64,000 nt of DNA from Ruegeria arenilitoris (GTDB lineage: Bacteria > Pseudomonadota > Alphaproteobacteria > Rhodobacterales > Rhodobacteraceae). Every line of letters starts with the position of its first letter. The first letter of the stretch is position 1. The notes under the pieces were generated by a model. That model ran no database searches and was not told the origin of the DNA. It saw only the letters and a program-made list of their open reading frames with translations. A program made the translations under genes and the position numbers. Shown here one piece after another: positions 53,442 through 62,672 of the stretch. The stretch lies in assembly GCF_013032445.1 (NCBI RefSeq), contig NZ_WQCA01000008.1, positions 1 to 64,000 of the forward strand, given 5' to 3'.

Positions 53442-53792
53442 TTAGAAATGGTCGGGAGGCGCACGCGCTGGCCTGTTAGGAACCGGAAGAGCGATTAAGT
53501 TCTCGACCTTACGCAGGGGCGCGGGCCGTCCTGTCTCCGGTGCCTCGGGCAAACCAGGTGATGCGACTGCAATCGCCCCCAGCAGTGTCAGCGCATAATC
53601 GGGACAGAAATGCGGGGGATGCGTTGGTTGGCCCTCGGCGTCCATATAGACCACCGCCGGACCGGAACCGGTGCACAGCACCATCTGCCCCACCGCTCTG
53701 TCCATCCCGCGCGATGCGGCCACCCCCTGCCCCGTCAGAAAAACGAGCAGCGACAGTGCTATAGGCAGAAATCTGTTCAGAGCGGCTTTCAT
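53442..53792 (-). CDS. DUF2946-like periplasmic or membrane protein next to the copper chaperone
   Basis: From the ATG at 53792 this is a 116-residue protein with an N-terminal hydrophobic segment (FLPIALSLLVFLTGQGVAAS). Conserved-looking CTGSGPAVVYMDAEGQPTHP and HFCPDYALTLL carry two cysteines, the pattern of DUF2946 proteins seen in copper operons. The frame opens at 53837, but that part encodes the arms of a hairpin and lacks a ribosome site. It is probably co-transcribed with the PCu(A)C gene 45 bp downstream. Confidence 0.75.
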   Translation of the reverse strand: MKAALNRFLPIALSLLVFLTGQGVAASRGMDRAVGQMVLCTGSGPAVVYMDAEGQPTHPPHFCPDYALTLLGAIAVASPGLPEAPETGRPAPLRKVENLIALPVPNRPARAPPDHF

Positions 53793-53820
53793 GCTGCGCC
53801 AGATATAGGCCGGACGCAAA

Positions 53821-53858
53821 GCGGGCTTCAAGTGCATTCGAATACGCTTGAAGCCCGC
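53821..53858 (-). terminator. hairpin upstream of the copper-chaperone pair
   Basis: A perfect 12-bp stem, GCGGGCTTCAAG / CTTGAAGCCCGC, encloses 14 nt, with TTTG following on the minus strand. It probably ends the transcript of the small frame at 53875-54024. Confidence 0.6.
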
Positions 53859-53874
53859 AATGAAGAGTTTAGTG

Positions 53875-54024
53875 TCAGCTATCCACGCCGGGACGTTTGA
53901 CAGACCCTTTGGTCAGGCTCGTATGCAACCTGTTCACCTGTCGTTGCATCCGAAAGCATGTCCCAAACGATTTGCCAACAAAGGCAGCCAACAGGGAGAG
54001 ATTTTCAGATAGTTTGAAAGACAT
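53875..54024 (-). CDS. possible small basic protein
   Basis: This is a 49-residue frame, MSFKLSENLSLLAAFVGKSF onward, basic, with GGAG nine bases before the ATG and a strong hairpin right after the stop. Size, ribosome site and terminator together suggest a real small gene, but no family is recognised. Confidence 0.4.
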   Translation of the reverse strand: MSFKLSENLSLLAAFVGKSFGTCFRMQRQVNRLHTSLTKGSVKRPGVDS

Positions 54025-54140
54025 GAAATAGAACTCCGTCAGATGAATATGAATAAACATAAAACAGGCAGAGCAAATAGTATGTGAACAATGTCACCAA
54101 AAGAGGAATTTTAGTTCCACTTCACGAACAGCTTACGCAA

Positions 54141-54171
54141 GAAAAAACCCTGCACCTTGCGGTACAGGGTT
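54141..54171 (-). terminator. intrinsic terminator of rpmB
   Basis: AACCCTG pairs with CAGGGTT, and a run of six T (minus strand) overlaps the stem end. It lies 25 bp after the rpmB stop. Confidence 0.85.
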
Positions 54172-54195
54172 GAATTCTTTGCAAGTAAAAAGGGC

Positions 54196-54483
54196 TTAGG
54201 CCGAGGCTTGTGCCTTGGCAATTTCCTTTTTCACTTTCAGCGCGTTCGAGGACAGTTCTTCGTCCTTAGCTTTTGCCAGGAACGCGTCCAGACCACCGCG
54301 GTGATCAACCGAACGCAAAGCAGCCGCCGAGATGCGCAGCTTGACGCCACGGCCCAGAGCTTCGGACTGCAGGGTAACGTCGTTCAGGTTGGGCAGAAAA
54401 CGACGACGAGTTCTGTTTTTGGCGTGGCTGACATTGTTGCCAGTCATCGGGCCTTTTCCGGTCAGTTCGCAACGGCGCGACAT
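54196..54483 (-). CDS. rpmB: 50S ribosomal protein L28
   Basis: This 95-residue basic protein begins [20 protein letters not shown] then [18 protein letters not shown], the standard L28 start. The C-terminal extension ([20 protein letters not shown]) is typical of alphaproteobacteria. It is a single-gene unit with a clear terminator. Only one CxxC-type cysteine remains, so it is the zinc-free form. Confidence 0.97.
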   Translation of the reverse strand: MSRRCELTGKGPMTGNNVSHAKNRTRRRFLPNLNDVTLQSEALGRGVKLRISAAALRSVDHRGGLDAFLAKAKDEELSSNALKVKKEIAKAQASA

Positions 54484-54602
54484 GGTTTCTTCCTTTGTTT
54501 CTGGAGGCCCGGTGTGATACCCGCGGCCAAATCACAAGGGGCGCAACCCGAAGTCGCGCCCGAAAACTGGTTGGATGCGTGTAGTGGGAATCGCCGGAAG
54601 GG

Positions 54603-55787
54603 TCAAGACGGATCGCGCGAATTCTTTAAACCGACGTCACTGACAGGGTGAATCTTCGTCCGCAACAGCGGTTTGTTGTTCTTTCTGTGCCGCTCCAACA
54701 GGTGCGCCTGCTGCCGTCCGCGTGGAATAAGACGCGCAGGCCTCGGTATTAGTCTCATTTCGATCAGTTCAGGAAAAATCTCAAAAATCTCGCGCCTTGC
54801 GTCCGCGCCAAGGGATTTTAAGGCCTCAATCCCAGTAAACAGGCTTTCGGTCGGGGCATTTTCGGCGAAGATCACCTGATGACAATCAAACAACAGGTGA
54901 AAATACTCAACCTCTTTCACAGTCTCATCAACGAAAATCCCAGGCAAAACGATCAATTTGATCGCCGGGACTAACACTTCGGGCGTACCGAACATACGTT
55001 CTGCGATCTTTGACTGGACCAGCATCCGGTGTTGACGCGAAACCAACAAGTCCCGACTGGGTAACCCGTTGCCCAGCGCACCGGCTAGAATGCGTACCGG
55101 CCAAAGGCGCGGATTCTTCAGCAATTCAGACCGGTCAAATCTGCGGCGGCCGATCCACCGAATACGTTGTGATCCGTGCTCCATCGTGGGGATCATGTCC
55201 CCTATCCGCAGCGCCTGAATCAAACGCTCTCTATCCTGTGTCAGGATCAAGGTATCGCGGGTGAAACACGGAACTCCCGAGCCGTTCTCAAACGCCGAAT
55301 AGGTCACCACAATGCCGGATGGCAGGGTAAATGTCCCACTGGACACCGAATAGCCGACACCATCCTCGACAGTAATGGTGCCGAAAGTGCTGTCGTTGAT
55401 GACTGTCCCCACCGGCAGGTTCAGTGTATCCGTTCCGCTGCCACCACGAATATCGCCGCCAACGGAAGTACTTCTGAAATTCAGGGTGTCATTGCCGCCG
55501 CCCAGCCGAATAGAGCCGACAGTCGAACCGCTTATGTCAACGGTGTCTGCATCCGAACCCGACGCAATGCGACCGCCGACAGTGCTATTGGTGACAGTTA
55601 TGGTGTCACTTCCGGCGTTGCCGATCACGTTTTCGGCGATAACGCTATTGGTGACGTTTATGTCGTCGTCACCGCCCCGCCCCCGAATATTGTCAATCGG
55701 AGACCCTTGCGGACTTCCATTCAGAGACCCGCTATTGCCTGTAACGTCGATATCGTCGTCGCTATTTGTTCCAGTTATTCTGGGCAT
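54603..55787 (-). CDS. beta-roll/Hint-domain exoprotein
   Basis: The protein has 394 residues. Residues 1 to about 150 are Gly/Asp/Thr-rich parallel beta repeats in which a T-(V/N)-S/T-x-x-V-x-G unit recurs (TNSVIAENVIGNAGSDTITV, TNSTVGGRIASGSDADTVDI, SGSTVGSIRLGGGNDTLNF), with GGxDT/GSDT turns like RTX calcium sites. A Hint domain follows from Cys near 180 (CFTRDTLILTQDRERLIQAL; RIGDMIPTMEHGSQRIRWIG; SRQHRMLVQS), then a basic tail. Such architecture marks type I-secreted proteins that may self-process. No signal peptide. A transporter for it could be the one at 1809-5407, which is inference. Confidence 0.85.
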   Translation of the reverse strand: MPRITGTNSDDDIDVTGNSGSLNGSPQGSPIDNIRGRGGDDDINVTNSVIAENVIGNAGSDTITVTNSTVGGRIASGSDADTVDISGSTVGSIRLGGGNDTLNFRSTSVGGDIRGGSGTDTLNLPVGTVINDSTFGTITVEDGVGYSVSSGTFTLPSGIVVTYSAFENGSGVPCFTRDTLILTQDRERLIQALRIGDMIPTMEHGSQRIRWIGRRRFDRSELLKNPRLWPVRILAGALGNGLPSRDLLVSRQHRMLVQSKIAERMFGTPEVLVPAIKLIVLPGIFVDETVKEVEYFHLLFDCHQVIFAENAPTESLFTGIEALKSLGADARREIFEIFPELIEMRLIPRPARLIPRGRQQAHLLERHRKNNKPLLRTKIHPVSDVGLKNSRDPS

Positions 55788-55890
55788 TTGGACCGGTCCG
55801 GTACATCAGGGGCACCAGAATATCACGTTTCCACGCCAACGTCAGTCCACAACACAACTTTAGGCAGAGATCCTGTCAAGCCTTAGCCAG

Positions 55891-56877
55891 TCAGTGCGCT
55901 GAACGGGGAATGAGTGAGGACAGCATGGTTTCAGCAGCCGCCGAGGGGCTCAGCCCGCCTGCTCTCACTTGCGCACCCAATTGTTCCATATCGGCCCGCG
56001 CCTGAGCGGTGGACAATTGCGCCAGCAGGGCAGCACGCACCTCCTGCTCAAACCAGTACTGCGCCTGGGTCGCCCGGTTCGTTTCCCAGTGACCCAGATC
56101 CCGGCGAGATTGGGTGAGGGACTGCATCTCGGCCCACGCGCCCTCCAGCCCGTGCTCCTCGACCGCCGAGACTGTCATCGCCTTGGGGAACCCCTCTGGG
56201 TCTTGCGGGCGTTTGCGCAGCAGGCGCAGAGCACCCGCGTAGTCGGCACAGGTGCGAGTGGCGGTGGCCTTCAGGTCTCCGTCCGCCTTGTTGACCAGAA
56301 TCATGTCGGCCATCTCCATGATGCCGCGTTTGACGCCCTGCAGCTCATCGCCACCCGCCGGGGCAAGCAGCAGCAGGAACAGGTCCGACATTTCGGACAC
56401 CACGGTCTCCGACTGACCCACGCCCACGGTTTCGATCAGAACCACGTCAAAGGCCGCTGCTTCACACAGGGCAATCGCCTCGCGCGTGCGGCGGGCGACA
56501 CCACCCAGATGCGATTGGCTGGGCGACGGGCGGATAAAGGCATTTTTCTCGCGGCTCAGACGCTCCATCCGGGTTTTGTCTCCCAGAATCGAACCTCCCG
56601 ACCGGGCAGAACTGGGATCGACCGCCAGAACCGCAACGCGCAGCCCTTCCCCGATCAACATCATGCCGAAGCTTTCGATAAAGGTGGACTTGCCCACTCC
56701 CGGCGTCCCCGACAGACCAATGCGCAAGGATTGTCGTTGGGACTTGGCAACATGGGTCAACAGCTCGGTTGCCTGCGCCCGGTGATCATCGCGGCCGCTT
56801 TCGACCAGAGTGATCGCCCGTGCCAGCGCGCGGCGCTCGCCATTCAAAATCCTGTCGCCCAGCTCAGCGGTATTCAT
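55891..56877 (-). CDS. meaB: methylmalonyl-CoA mutase-associated GTPase
   Basis: This 328-residue G3E-family GTPase has Walker A GTPGVGKSTFIESFG, switch segments (VLAVDPSSARSGGSILGDKT, ETVGVGQSE) and the NKAD specificity motif (LVNKADGDLK). MeaB/ArgK protects and reloads the B12-dependent methylmalonyl-CoA mutase. It is divergent from hrpB with 129 bp between starts. The mutase gene itself is not in the window. Confidence 0.94.
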   Translation of the reverse strand: MNTAELGDRILNGERRALARAITLVESGRDDHRAQATELLTHVAKSQRQSLRIGLSGTPGVGKSTFIESFGMMLIGEGLRVAVLAVDPSSARSGGSILGDKTRMERLSREKNAFIRPSPSQSHLGGVARRTREAIALCEAAAFDVVLIETVGVGQSETVVSEMSDLFLLLLAPAGGDELQGVKRGIMEMADMILVNKADGDLKATATRTCADYAGALRLLRKRPQDPEGFPKAMTVSAVEEHGLEGAWAEMQSLTQSRRDLGHWETNRATQAQYWFEQEVRAALLAQLSTAQARADMEQLGAQVRAGGLSPSAAAETMLSSLIPRSAH

Positions 56878-57006
56878 GCGCGTCCCTTACCCGATTTTCG
56901 CCTTGATGGCGTAGCGGAACGGGGTTTGTCCAGTGCCAAGCACCATGAGAATTGCCGCAGCCTGTCGGAACTGGACCTTGCCGGACGGTTGGCGGATAAA
57001 GCCCGC

Positions 57007-59460
57007 ATGACACGCCTGCCCATCGACGACGCCATCCCCGACCTGCTCGCAGCCCTCAAAGCCTCGGGCCGCGCTGTGCTGCAGGCGCCTCCGGGTGCGG
57101 GCAAGACAACACGGGTGCCGCTGGCGATGCTTGAAGCGGGCGTGTGCGACGGCAAGATCGTGATGCTGGAACCGCGCCGGTTGGCCGCGCGCGCCGCCGC
57201 AGAACGGATGGCGGAAACACTGGGCCAACGCGCGGGCGAGACGGTCGGTTACCGCGTACGCGGCGACGCCAAGGTTTCAAAATCCACGCGGATCGAAGTT
57301 GTCACCGAGGGCATTCTGACCCGGATGCTGCAATCCGAGCCCGACCTGCCGGGCGTTGGTGCGGTGATCTTTGACGAATTCCACGAACGGTCCCTGAACG
57401 CCGATCTGGGACTGGCGTTGTGCCTAGAGGTCACCGGCGCTCTGCGCGATGATCTGATCCTGCTGGCTATGTCCGCAACGCTGGATGCTGAACCGGTGGG
57501 CCGGCTGATGGAGGCGCCTCTGGTGACCTCCGAAGGGCGCAGTTATCCGGTTGAAACGCGTTGGCTGAACCGTCTTTTGGGGGCGCAGGCAAGGCGGCTG
57601 GACGCTCTGGTCGATCTGGTGATTCAGGCCGAGCGGGATACGCGCAAAACCGGCGGAGGGATACTAGTGTTCCTGCCCGGTGAAGGCGAAATCCGGCGGG
57701 CCGAGGCCGCCTTGTCCGGGCGTTTATCCGGCGATTGCGTAGTAAGGCCCCTGTTCGGCGCGATGCCCTTCGCCGCCCAGCGCGCCGCAATTGCGCCTGT
57801 TGAATCAGGCCGCAAAGTGGTGCTCGCTACGTCGATCGCCGAGACCTCGCTGACCATTCCCGACATCCGCGTAGTGGTCGACATGGGCCAAGCACGGCGG
57901 GCGCGGTTCGATCCGGGCTCGGGCATGTCGCGGTTGGTGACCGAGCGCGTAACACGGGCCGAGGCCACCCAGCGCGCGGGCCGCGCCGGACGTGTCGCCG
58001 AAGGGGTCTGCTATCGGCTGTGGTCCAAGGGCGAAGAGGGTGCTTTGGCCGCCTATCCCCCGGCCGAGATCGAAGCCGCCGACCTGACCGGACTGGCGCT
58101 GGAACTGGCGCTGTGGGGCGCAGAACCGAGCGATCTGGCCTTCCTGACACCGCCCCCTGAAGGCACCATGGCTGAGGCTAAAGCCCTGCTGAACATGCTC
58201 GGCGCGCTGGATACCAAAGGGCGGATCACCGAACACGGGCGCGCGCTGGCCGCGCTGCCTCTGCACCCGCGTCTGGGGCATATGCTGGAACGCGTCGGGC
58301 GGGACGCTGCGCCATTAGCCGCGCTGATGGCCGAACGCGATCCGCTTAAAGGTGCCCCGGCAGATATGCTGCTACGGCTGGAAGCGCTGCGCGACGTACG
58401 CGCGTTTCAGCGCAATCGAGTCTGGCAGGTAAACGCGGGTGCCTTAGATCGGATCAAGGCTGAGGCCAAACGGCTGCGTACCAAAGGCAACGCCACCGAT
58501 CTGAGCCCTGCCTCGGTGGCCGCGCTGGCCTATCCCGACCGGATCGGGCAACGCCGCAAGGGTGACGTGCCACGCTATGTCCTGTCCGGCGGCAAAGGGG
58601 TCGTGCTGGTTGCTGGCGATACTCTGGCCGCCGCGCCCTATCTGGTGGTCACGGATACCGACGGCAACCCGCGTGAGGCGCGCGTGCGAATGGCTGCCCA
58701 GATCTCGGAACGCGAAATTCGTGACCTGTTTGCGGATCAGATCGACTGGGTCGACAGTTGTGAGTGGTCAAAACGTAACCGGAGGGTGGTGGCGCGCCAA
58801 CAAGAGCGGCTCGGCGCAATCACTCTGAGCGACCGCATCTGGAAAGACGTCCCTGACGATGCGGTAGCGCAAGCCATGCTGGACGGTGTGCGCGATCTTA
58901 GTCTGCGGCTGGGCGACGCTGCGGCACGTTTTGCCGCCCGCGTAGAATTGGTACGGGCCGAGGGCGCGGACCTGCCCGATTTCACCATCGAGGGACTGAC
59001 AGATACCCTAGAAGACTGGTTGCTGCCGACGCTCTCAAACGTGCGCAATGCCGAGGAGTGGAAGCGGTTCGACCTGTTGCCCGCCCTGCGTGCCCGGCTG
59101 GACTGGAACCAGACGCAAGAGTTGGACCGCCGTGCGCCGGGATCATTTGAGACACCGCTGGGGCGAAAGGTGCCGATTGATTACGGCGGCGCGGTGCCTG
59201 AAATATCGGTGCGTCTGCAAGAGCTGTTCGGTGTCACACGGCACCCTGTCGTAGGGGGTGAGGCGCTGAAAATCACTCTGCTGTCCCCGGCGCAGCGACC
59301 AATCCAGATCACCCGCGACCTGCCCGGTTTCTGGGCGGGGTCTTATGCCGACGTCCGCAAGGATATGCGCGCGCAATATCCCAAACACCCCTGGCCCGAG
59401 GATCCGACCCAGGCCGATCCCACCCTGCGCGCCAAGCGGCGGGGACAAAACCGCGATTGA
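57007..59460 (+). CDS. hrpB: ATP-dependent helicase HrpB
   Basis: This 817-residue DEAH-type RNA helicase has Walker A PPGAGKTTRVPL, motif II DEFHERS, motif III SATLDAE, motif V TSIAETSLTIP, motif VI QRAGRAGRVAEG, and the HrpB-specific C-terminal domain (YGGAVPEISVRLQELFGVTR). I set the start at 57007 because MTRLPIDDAIPDLLAALKAS is the family N-terminus. The frame is open for another kilobase upstream, but there it is antisense to meaB. Confidence 0.95.
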   Translation: MTRLPIDDAIPDLLAALKASGRAVLQAPPGAGKTTRVPLAMLEAGVCDGKIVMLEPRRLAARAAAERMAETLGQRAGETVGYRVRGDAKVSKSTRIEVVTEGILTRMLQSEPDLPGVGAVIFDEFHERSLNADLGLALCLEVTGALRDDLILLAMSATLDAEPVGRLMEAPLVTSEGRSYPVETRWLNRLLGAQARRLDALVDLVIQAERDTRKTGGGILVFLPGEGEIRRAEAALSGRLSGDCVVRPLFGAMPFAAQRAAIAPVESGRKVVLATSIAETSLTIPDIRVVVDMGQARRARFDPGSGMSRLVTERVTRAEATQRAGRAGRVAEGVCYRLWSKGEEGALAAYPPAEIEAADLTGLALELALWGAEPSDLAFLTPPPEGTMAEAKALLNMLGALDTKGRITEHGRALAALPLHPRLGHMLERVGRDAAPLAALMAERDPLKGAPADMLLRLEALRDVRAFQRNRVWQVNAGALDRIKAEAKRLRTKGNATDLSPASVAALAYPDRIGQRRKGDVPRYVLSGGKGVVLVAGDTLAAAPYLVVTDTDGNPREARVRMAAQISEREIRDLFADQIDWVDSCEWSKRNRRVVARQQERLGAITLSDRIWKDVPDDAVAQAMLDGVRDLSLRLGDAAARFAARVELVRAEGADLPDFTIEGLTDTLEDWLLPTLSNVRNAEEWKRFDLLPALRARLDWNQTQELDRRAPGSFETPLGRKVPIDYGGAVPEISVRLQELFGVTRHPVVGGEALKITLLSPAQRPIQITRDLPGFWAGSYADVRKDMRAQYPKHPWPEDPTQADPTLRAKRRGQNRD

Positions 59461-59596
59461 CCATTTGTTCAGAGTTTTCGACGAAGACTCCAAGCCGATG
59501 AAAGCGCAGGAAATTCAGAGGGTCTCATTGAAGACATCGCGCGTTGTTGCTATATCTCTTCAGCTTGACATTAACGCGCGTACAAAAGATCAGTTT

Positions 59597-60055
59597 ATGA
59601 CCAAATGGTTGCGAAACATCTGGGAGGAGGTCGCACGACCCATTTTCCTGCGCCCCAAGCGGGTGCAGTTCGCAGCGTTATGCACGCGTGAAAAAGAAAG
59701 CGGGCCAGAGGTCCTGCTGATCACCAGCCGCGACACCGGGCGCTGGATTATCCCCAAAGGCTGGCCGATGGATGGCAAGGACGGTGCCGAAACCGCACTG
59801 CAGGAGGCTTGGGAAGAGGCCGGCGTACGTGCGCCCAGCCCTGCTAAAGAGCCGATAGGCTATTTTACCTACGACAAAATCCTGAAAGACGGCTCGGCCC
59901 TGCCCGTTCTGACCAGTGTCTACCGGATCGAAGTGCAGGATCTTGCGGACAGCTTTCCCGAAGCAGACGAACGTAAGAGGGTCTGGTTAGCTCCTGCAAT
60001 TGCAGCCGAACGCGTCAATGAACCGGAACTGCGCGACATACTGCTCCGATTGTAA
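59597..60055 (+). CDS. Nudix hydrolase (DIPP-like)
   Basis: From MTKWLRNIWEEVARPIFLRP this is a 152-residue Nudix protein. The box GWPMDGKDGAETALQEAWEE then AGV departs from the consensus at two positions (Lys for the first Glu, Gln for Arg), as in the diphosphoinositol-polyphosphate/diadenosine-like branch. The start is uncertain: an ATG at 59498 would add 33 residues, and neither has a strong ribosome site. It follows hrpB on the same strand. Confidence 0.85.
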   Translation: MTKWLRNIWEEVARPIFLRPKRVQFAALCTREKESGPEVLLITSRDTGRWIIPKGWPMDGKDGAETALQEAWEEAGVRAPSPAKEPIGYFTYDKILKDGSALPVLTSVYRIEVQDLADSFPEADERKRVWLAPAIAAERVNEPELRDILLRL

Positions 60056-60146
60056 CAGTTTCGCAAAAATTTGATGACAAAGCGGTTGCCCGCGCGGGTG
60101 AAACCGTCTAGCCGCGTGTGTCAACTCAAATAAGCCGCAAATTCCC

Positions 60147-61625
60147 ATGTCGAACATGACTACAAAAACCCGTTGGCAGGCGCTGGATAGCGACCTGCAC
60201 CGCATCTCGCGTGTCGAAACCGCGAATGTCCATGTGGCGCGCCCGATGCTGGCGCCCGGCATCGCGCTGGCCTTTATCGCGCTGGCCGGTTTGTCGGCAG
60301 CCGTGTTTTTCGGACAGGCCGATGGCGGGCTGATCGTTGTCGCGGCAGCGGTTTTCGGGGCCTATATGGCGGTCAATATCGGCGCCAACGACGTGGCCAA
60401 CAACATGGGTCCGGCGGTCGGAGCCAATGCTCTGACCATGGGCGGCGCGATCGTCATCGCGGCCGTCGCCGAAAGCGCAGGTGCGCTGCTGGCGGGTGGG
60501 GATGTGGTCTCGACCATTTCAAAGGGGATTATCGACCCGGCCTCGGTCCAGAACAGCAATGTGTTTATCTGGGCGATGATGGCCGCACTGATTTCCTCGG
60601 CGATGTGGGTCAACCTCGCCACTTGGGTCGGTGCACCGGTCTCAACCACACACTCGGTCGTTGGTGGTGTGATGGGCGCTGGTATTGCCGCAGCAGGTCT
60701 GAGCGCCGTGAGCTGGGGCACAATGAGCGCCATCGCCGCAAGCTGGGTGATCTCACCGGTTTTGGGCGGAGTGATCGCGGCAGGGTTTCTGGCGCTGATC
60801 AAGGCCAAGATCCAGTATCAGGACGACAAGATTGCTGCCGCTCGGCGCTGGGTTCCGATCCTCGTGGCCGTCATGGCAGCGGCGTTTTCCACCTATCTGG
60901 CCGTCAAAGGCCTGAAGCGGATCGTTAAGATCGAGCTTGAGATGGCCCTTCTGATCGGTCTGGCCTCGGGCCTGCTGGTCTGGTCGGTGACAGTGCCTTG
61001 GGTACGACGAAAATCCGAGGGGATGGAAAACCGTACGAAATCTCTGAAAACGCTGTTTGGCCTGCCTCTGGTCATCTCGGCCACGTTCCTCAGCTTCGCC
61101 CACGGCGCCAATGACGTGGCTAATGCGGTTGGCCCTCTTGCGGCGATCGTGCATGCGGCAGAATTCGGCGATTTCGCTTCGAAAGTGGCGATCCCAAGCT
61201 GGGTGATGGTGATCGGTGCCTTCGGGATTTCCTTCGGTCTGTTTCTGTTCGGCCCCAAACTGATCCGGATGGTGGGCAGCCAGATCACCAAGCTGAACCC
61301 GATGCGCGCGTTCTGCGTGGCGCTGTCGGCGGCAATCACAGTGATCGTTGCCAGCTGGCTGGGTCTGCCGGTAAGTTCCACCCACATCGCCGTGGGGGCC
61401 GTGTTCGGAGTTGGGTTCTATCGCGAATGGCACTCGGACCGCCGCTGGAAGCAATCGAACCGCCAGCGTCCCGCCGAACAGCGGCTGGCCCGCGAAGAGC
61501 ACCAACGCCGCAAGCTGGTGCGTCGCTCGCATTTCATGACAATTGTGGCGGCCTGGATCATTACCGTTCCTGCGGCTGCGGCCATGTCGGCGGCGATTTT
61601 CGTTTTCCTGACGGCATTTATCTGA
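60147..61625 (+). CDS. PiT-family inorganic phosphate transporter
   Basis: This 492-residue protein has about 11 helices and the duplicated family signature: GANDVANNMGPAVGANALTM near residue 75 and GANDVANAVGPLAAIVHA near 320. APVSTTHSVVGGVMGAG and PVSSTHIAVGAVFGVGF are also present. The N-terminus (about 1-30) and a basic loop near residue 440 are cytoplasmic. It is a low-affinity, proton- or sodium-coupled phosphate importer. No PhoU-like partner is adjacent. Confidence 0.95.
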   Translation: MSNMTTKTRWQALDSDLHRISRVETANVHVARPMLAPGIALAFIALAGLSAAVFFGQADGGLIVVAAAVFGAYMAVNIGANDVANNMGPAVGANALTMGGAIVIAAVAESAGALLAGGDVVSTISKGIIDPASVQNSNVFIWAMMAALISSAMWVNLATWVGAPVSTTHSVVGGVMGAGIAAAGLSAVSWGTMSAIAASWVISPVLGGVIAAGFLALIKAKIQYQDDKIAAARRWVPILVAVMAAAFSTYLAVKGLKRIVKIELEMALLIGLASGLLVWSVTVPWVRRKSEGMENRTKSLKTLFGLPLVISATFLSFAHGANDVANAVGPLAAIVHAAEFGDFASKVAIPSWVMVIGAFGISFGLFLFGPKLIRMVGSQITKLNPMRAFCVALSAAITVIVASWLGLPVSSTHIAVGAVFGVGFYREWHSDRRWKQSNRQRPAEQRLAREEHQRRKLVRRSHFMTIVAAWIITVPAAAAMSAAIFVFLTAFI

Positions 61626-61631
61626 CCCTGC

Positions 61632-62606
61632 CTAAGGCTTAACCTGATCCGGTGACAGAGCGATCTCGGGCGCTTGTTCGATCAACACCCGCACGTTGGC
61701 ACAGATCGGAGTCGCCACCCCAAACTGCTTACCGAGACGAATGATCTCGCCTTGCAGGCTGTCAATCTCGGTCGGGCGGCCCGCCATCAGATCATAGGCC
61801 ATCGAGGTCCGCGCGCTGGGGTCGATGGTAAGCATACGTGCCGCGATCCGGGTAAAGACCGGCGTCGGCAGGCGCAGGATATGCGGCGTCATCCACGCAG
61901 GCAGAGGTGTGGTCGAGGCCACAGGGTGACCTGCCGCCTTGAGCACCGCCAGAGCTTCAGCCATCTGGTCCGCCATCACCCTCCGCCAGTTGCGGTCCAA
62001 CAGTTGCTCTTTCAGCGTCAGACCAGACAACGCATTCAGCGCGTTGTTGAGATTGATCACCAGCTTGCCCCATTGCACAGCGTCGATGTCGTCGCTCTCA
62101 ACAACCGGCAAATCGGGGCTGCTGAGCTTTTCACCCAGCGCGCCAACACCACTTTGAATGACAATCTCACCCGAAGTCGCCCGATGAAAACACGCAGGTT
62201 CGGTCGGCACTACGTTGAATGGCACCATCCCGGCACGCACGTCGTGGTCCGGCAGAGCGGCTCGCAAAATACGGGCGTTGTCCATCCCGTTCTGCCACGA
62301 CAGAACCGGGGCAGACTTCGACACATACTGGGCGATCCGGGCGGCTATTTCAGCCGTTGCGCCGGTCTTGACGGACACGATCACGGCTTCTGCGGTGGTC
62401 AGACAGCTTGCGTTCTCGGTCAGGGTCAAATCCTGCGCAGCCACGTGTCGGTTCAGGCCCGAGAAATCAGTGACAATCAGCCCCCTATCACGGATCGGGT
62501 CCAGAATGCGCGACCGGCCCAATAAGGTTACGTCGTGGCCTGAATGGGTCAGCAAGGCCCCGCAATAACAGCCGATACTGCCCGCCCCTGCGATCACGAT
62601 CTTCAT
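61632..62606 (-). CDS. 2-dehydropantoate 2-reductase family protein
   Basis: This 324-residue NADPH-dependent protein has the Rossmann start MKIVIAGAGSIGCYCGALLT. Catalytic-region segments SVKTGATAE, SWQNGMDN and WGKLVINLNNALNALSG include the conserved Lys and Asn of ketopantoate reductase (PanE/ApbA). Paralogues of this family reduce other 2-oxo acids, so a role in pantothenate synthesis is likely but not certain. It converges on the phosphate transporter gene. Confidence 0.88.
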   Translation of the reverse strand: MKIVIAGAGSIGCYCGALLTHSGHDVTLLGRSRILDPIRDRGLIVTDFSGLNRHVAAQDLTLTENASCLTTAEAVIVSVKTGATAEIAARIAQYVSKSAPVLSWQNGMDNARILRAALPDHDVRAGMVPFNVVPTEPACFHRATSGEIVIQSGVGALGEKLSSPDLPVVESDDIDAVQWGKLVINLNNALNALSGLTLKEQLLDRNWRRVMADQMAEALAVLKAAGHPVASTTPLPAWMTPHILRLPTPVFTRIAARMLTIDPSARTSMAYDLMAGRPTEIDSLQGEIIRLGKQFGVATPICANVRVLIEQAPEIALSPDQVKP

Positions 62607-62672
62607 GGTGCGCCTCCTCGGGGCAAAGGATCGCCGGGATCAATAAGTCGGGCAAGACCCCCTTACGTTTGG

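Noticed and set aside
55969..57006. Upstream extension of the hrpB frame, adding about 346 codons
   Set aside because: It is antisense to meaB, an unambiguous gene, and the HrpB family N-terminus begins at 57007.
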